A DNA stretch of 64,000 bases from Osedax symbiont Rs1 (GTDB lineage: Bacteria; Pseudomonadota; Gammaproteobacteria; Pseudomonadales; Balneatricaceae), in assembly GCA_000416275.1 (NCBI GenBank), contig ASZJ01000089.1, positions 62,001 to 126,000 on the forward strand, given 5' to 3'. Position 1 is the first letter of the stretch. Each line of letters begins with the position of its first letter. The translations under genes were made by a program, and so were the position numbers. Below are positions 61,871-64,000 of this stretch, piece by piece. A model generated the notes under the pieces. That model was not told the origin of the DNA and did no database searches. It saw only the letters and a program-made list of their open reading frames with translations.

Positions 61871-63343
61871 TTAGATCTTTGGACGCATCGCCGGAAACAA
61901 GATAACGTCGCGAATCGACTCACAGTCAGCAAAGAACATCACCAGACGATCAATACCAATCCCCTCTCCCGCCGTCGGCGGCAAACCATATTCCAAGGCG
62001 GTAATATAATCTTCATCGTAGTGCATCGCCTCGTCATCACCGGCATCTTTATCGGCCACTTGATCTCTAAAGCGCTGCGCTTGATCTTCCGAATCATTTA
62101 ACTCAGAGAAACCATTGGCAACTTCTCTGCCACCGACGAAAAACTCAAATCTATCGGTAATAAAATCATTATTATCATTGCGACGCGCAAGTGGCGAAAC
62201 TTCCGCGGGATACTCAGTGATAAAAGTCGGACTATCTAAACGGCTTTCGACGGTTTTTTCAAATATTTCGATTTGGATTTTACCTAAACCGTAACTGTCT
62301 TTTAACGGAATTTGTAGCTTTTCTGCAACCGCTTTTGCCGCCGCCAAAGTATCGAGATCAGCCGCTGTCAGCTCGGGGTTATAATGCAGGATAGAATCAA
62401 ACACGCTAATCCGAGTAAAGGGCAGAGTTAAGTCGTAATCTTTACCTTGATAATGCACTGTAGTTGTACCTAAGACATCTTGCGCCAAAGTGCGCATCAT
62501 CTCTTCGGTCAAATCCATCAAATCATTAAAATCAGCATAGGCCTGATAAAACTCTAACATGGTAAATTCAGGGTTGTGCCGCGTAGAAAGCCCCTCGTTA
62601 CGAAAATTTCGGTTAATTTCAAATACGCGTTCAAGACCACCTACCACCAATCGCTTTAGATACAGCTCAGGGGCGATACGCAAGTACATGTCACGATCTA
62701 AGGCATTGTGATGAGTGACGAACGGACGCGCCGCCGCGCCGCCGGGAATCACTTGCAACATTGGAGTTTCCGCTTCAACAAAACGCCGCTCAACCAGAAA
62801 GCTACGAATCCCAGCCACCATTTTCGAGCGGATTTCAAAGACTTTCCTAGAGCGCTCATTAGTAATCAAGTCAACATAGCGCTGACGGTAGCGCATTTCC
62901 GTGTCCTGCAAACCTTTGTGCTTATCAGGCAGCGGTCGCAAACTTTTAGTTAACAACTGATACTCACCTAAATCTACGTACAAATCGCCTTTGCCAGATT
63001 TATGTAAAATACCAGTAACACCGATGATGTCACCTAAATCTAACGATTTAGCAAATGGGCGGGCCGCCTTATTGACGTAAAACTGCACCCGGCCTGTCAT
63101 GTCCTGGATCACCCCAAAAGCACCGCGATTCAACATTACTCGCCCGGCAATACTGACGGTGATCGCCAGCTCTTCTAACTCTTGTTTGGTCTTTTCACCG
63201 TGCGCTGCCAATAAATCTTCAGCGTAAGTATCGCGTCTAAATTTATTAGGATAGGCGTTGCCGGCCTGCTTTATTACATCTAACTTAGCGCGACGCTCTG
63301 CTATTAATCGGTTTTCATCTTGCTGCTCATTGATATCTGACAT
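61871..63343 (-). CDS. lysS: Lysyl-tRNA synthetase, class II
   Basis: LysS (490 aa) charges tRNA-Lys. The N-terminal OB-fold contains [15 protein letters not shown] and RVQFYVN. Class II motif 2 is [21 protein letters not shown] and motif 3 [13 protein letters not shown]. It is 20 bases after prfB, as in the prfB-lysS operon of E. coli. Confidence 0.98.
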   Translation of the reverse strand: MSDINEQQDENRLIAERRAKLDVIKQAGNAYPNKFRRDTYAEDLLAAHGEKTKQELEELAITVSIAGRVMLNRGAFGVIQDMTGRVQFYVNKAARPFAKSLDLGDIIGVTGILHKSGKGDLYVDLGEYQLLTKSLRPLPDKHKGLQDTEMRYRQRYVDLITNERSRKVFEIRSKMVAGIRSFLVERRFVEAETPMLQVIPGGAAARPFVTHHNALDRDMYLRIAPELYLKRLVVGGLERVFEINRNFRNEGLSTRHNPEFTMLEFYQAYADFNDLMDLTEEMMRTLAQDVLGTTTVHYQGKDYDLTLPFTRISVFDSILHYNPELTAADLDTLAAAKAVAEKLQIPLKDSYGLGKIQIEIFEKTVESRLDSPTFITEYPAEVSPLARRNDNNDFITDRFEFFVGGREVANGFSELNDSEDQAQRFRDQVADKDAGDDEAMHYDEDYITALEYGLPPTAGEGIGIDRLVMFFADCESIRDVILFPAMRPKI

Positions 63344-63363
63344 TTTTTAAGCCTGTAATAATT

Positions 63364-64000
63364 TTATAAACCAGCTTTTAAGCTAGCCACGATAAATTGA
63401 TCTATATCTCCATCTAACACTTTGTCACAGTTAGACGTCTGAGTATTAGTTCGCAAATCTTTAATGCGCTGATCATCTAGCACATAGGAACGAATCTGGC
63501 TTCCCCAGCCAATGTCCGCTTTAGAATCTTCGACACTCTGCGCAGCTTCAGAGCGCTTGAGCATCTCCATTTCGTACAGCTTAGCCCGCAATTGCTTCAT
63601 ACAAGTATCTTTATTTTGGTGCTGCGAGCGCTGCGCCTGAGATTGCACTACAATCCCAGAAGGGCCGTGAGTAATACGCACCGCCGATTCAGTAGTGTTG
63701 ACGTGTTGACCACCGGCACCAGAGGCACGATAGACATCGACACGCAGATCAGCGGGGTTAATGTCTATTTCAATATTGTCATCTATTTCCGGGGAGACGA
63801 ATACCGAACAAAATGAAGTGTGGCGCCTACCGGTTGAATCAAAAGGCGACTTGCGCACTAATCTGTGCACACCGGTTTCGGTTCTCAACCAACCAAACGC
63901 ATACTCACCGGCAAAACTGATCGATGCGCTTTTTATACCCGCTACCTCTCCAGGGGAAACTTCCAACAACTCAACTTTGAAGCCTTTACTCTCTCCCCAG
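63364..64000 (-). CDS. prfB: Peptide chain release factor 2, 5' part outside window
   Basis: The C-terminal two-thirds of RF2, which reads UAA and UGA. The frame is open to the window edge. The SPF stop-recognition motif is in [12 protein letters not shown]. The catalytic GGQ is in [17 protein letters not shown]. The C-terminus [18 protein letters not shown] is complete. The programmed frameshift site near codon 25, if present, lies outside the window. Confidence 0.97.
   Translation of the reverse strand, partial: WGESKGFKVELLEVSPGEVAGIKSASISFAGEYAFGWLRTETGVHRLVRKSPFDSTGRRHTSFCSVFVSPEIDDNIEIDINPADLRVDVYRASGAGGQHVNTTESAVRITHGPSGIVVQSQAQRSQHQNKDTCMKQLRAKLYEMEMLKRSEAAQSVEDSKADIGWGSQIRSYVLDDQRIKDLRTNTQTSNCDKVLDGDIDQFIVASLKAGL

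Overview
The window looks like chromosomal DNA of a free-living, probably marine gammaproteobacterium with moderate GC content. Support comes from several conserved gene orders: prfB-lysS, carA-carB-greA-yhbY-rlmE-ftsH-folP-glmM-tpiA-secG-tRNA-Leu-tRNA-fMet-rimP-nusA-infB-rbfA-truB-rpsO-pnp, rpsF-rpsR-rplI-dnaB, and pepA-holC-valS. These match the Pseudomonas/Cellvibrio-like branch, but I cannot place the genus from sequence alone. No prophage, CRISPR array or rRNA operon is visible.

Layout: 1-8.1 kb holds pepA (5' cut by the window edge), holC and valS on the plus strand. They are interrupted by minus-strand genes for a DUF3047 protein and a YgjP-type metal-dependent protein, and by small plus-strand genes including a GIY-YIG-like protein with a lysine/alanine-rich tail. 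8.1-9.85 kb is an IS1380-family insertion sequence. 9.86-13.3 kb is a catabolic unit: a class III aminotransferase and a beta-keto acid cleavage enzyme (BKACE), with a divergent LysR regulator. 13.4-18.6 kb is a complete periplasmic nitrate reductase operon napEFDABC behind a perfect FNR/Anr box. 19-22 kb has a BCCT transporter, a hotdog thioesterase and a DUF1289 protein.

22-27 kb is dnaB, a ribH paralogue behind an FMN riboswitch, and the rpsF-rpsR-DUF2232-rplI operon, all on the minus strand. 27-33 kb has a Zn/Cd/Pb P-type ATPase with its divergent MerR/CadR-type regulator and a textbook 19-bp-spacer operator, an Lrp-family regulator, glutathione-dependent formaldehyde dehydrogenase and an L-carnitine-dehydrogenase-like enzyme. 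33-39.5 kb has mutS, a KefB/YbaL-type antiporter, a secreted orphan with an EF-hand-like loop, and a beta carbonic anhydrase. 39.6-64 kb is the long, mostly minus-strand housekeeping block for translation, RNA turnover, cell-wall precursor, folate, and arginine/pyrimidine synthesis, ending in prfB, which is cut by the window edge.

Functional links: the nap genes point to anaerobic or redox-balancing nitrate use under oxygen control. The BCCT carrier, BKACE, thioesterase, carnitine-dehydrogenase-like protein and formaldehyde dehydrogenase could together serve quaternary-amine (carnitine/betaine) catabolism, but they are scattered and this is inference. The least ordinary features are the GIY-YIG/basic-tail protein with its small charged neighbour, the aminotransferase-BKACE unit, the 41-bp perfect palindrome between the FMN riboswitch and ribH, and the hairpin that would hide the IS transposase start codon.
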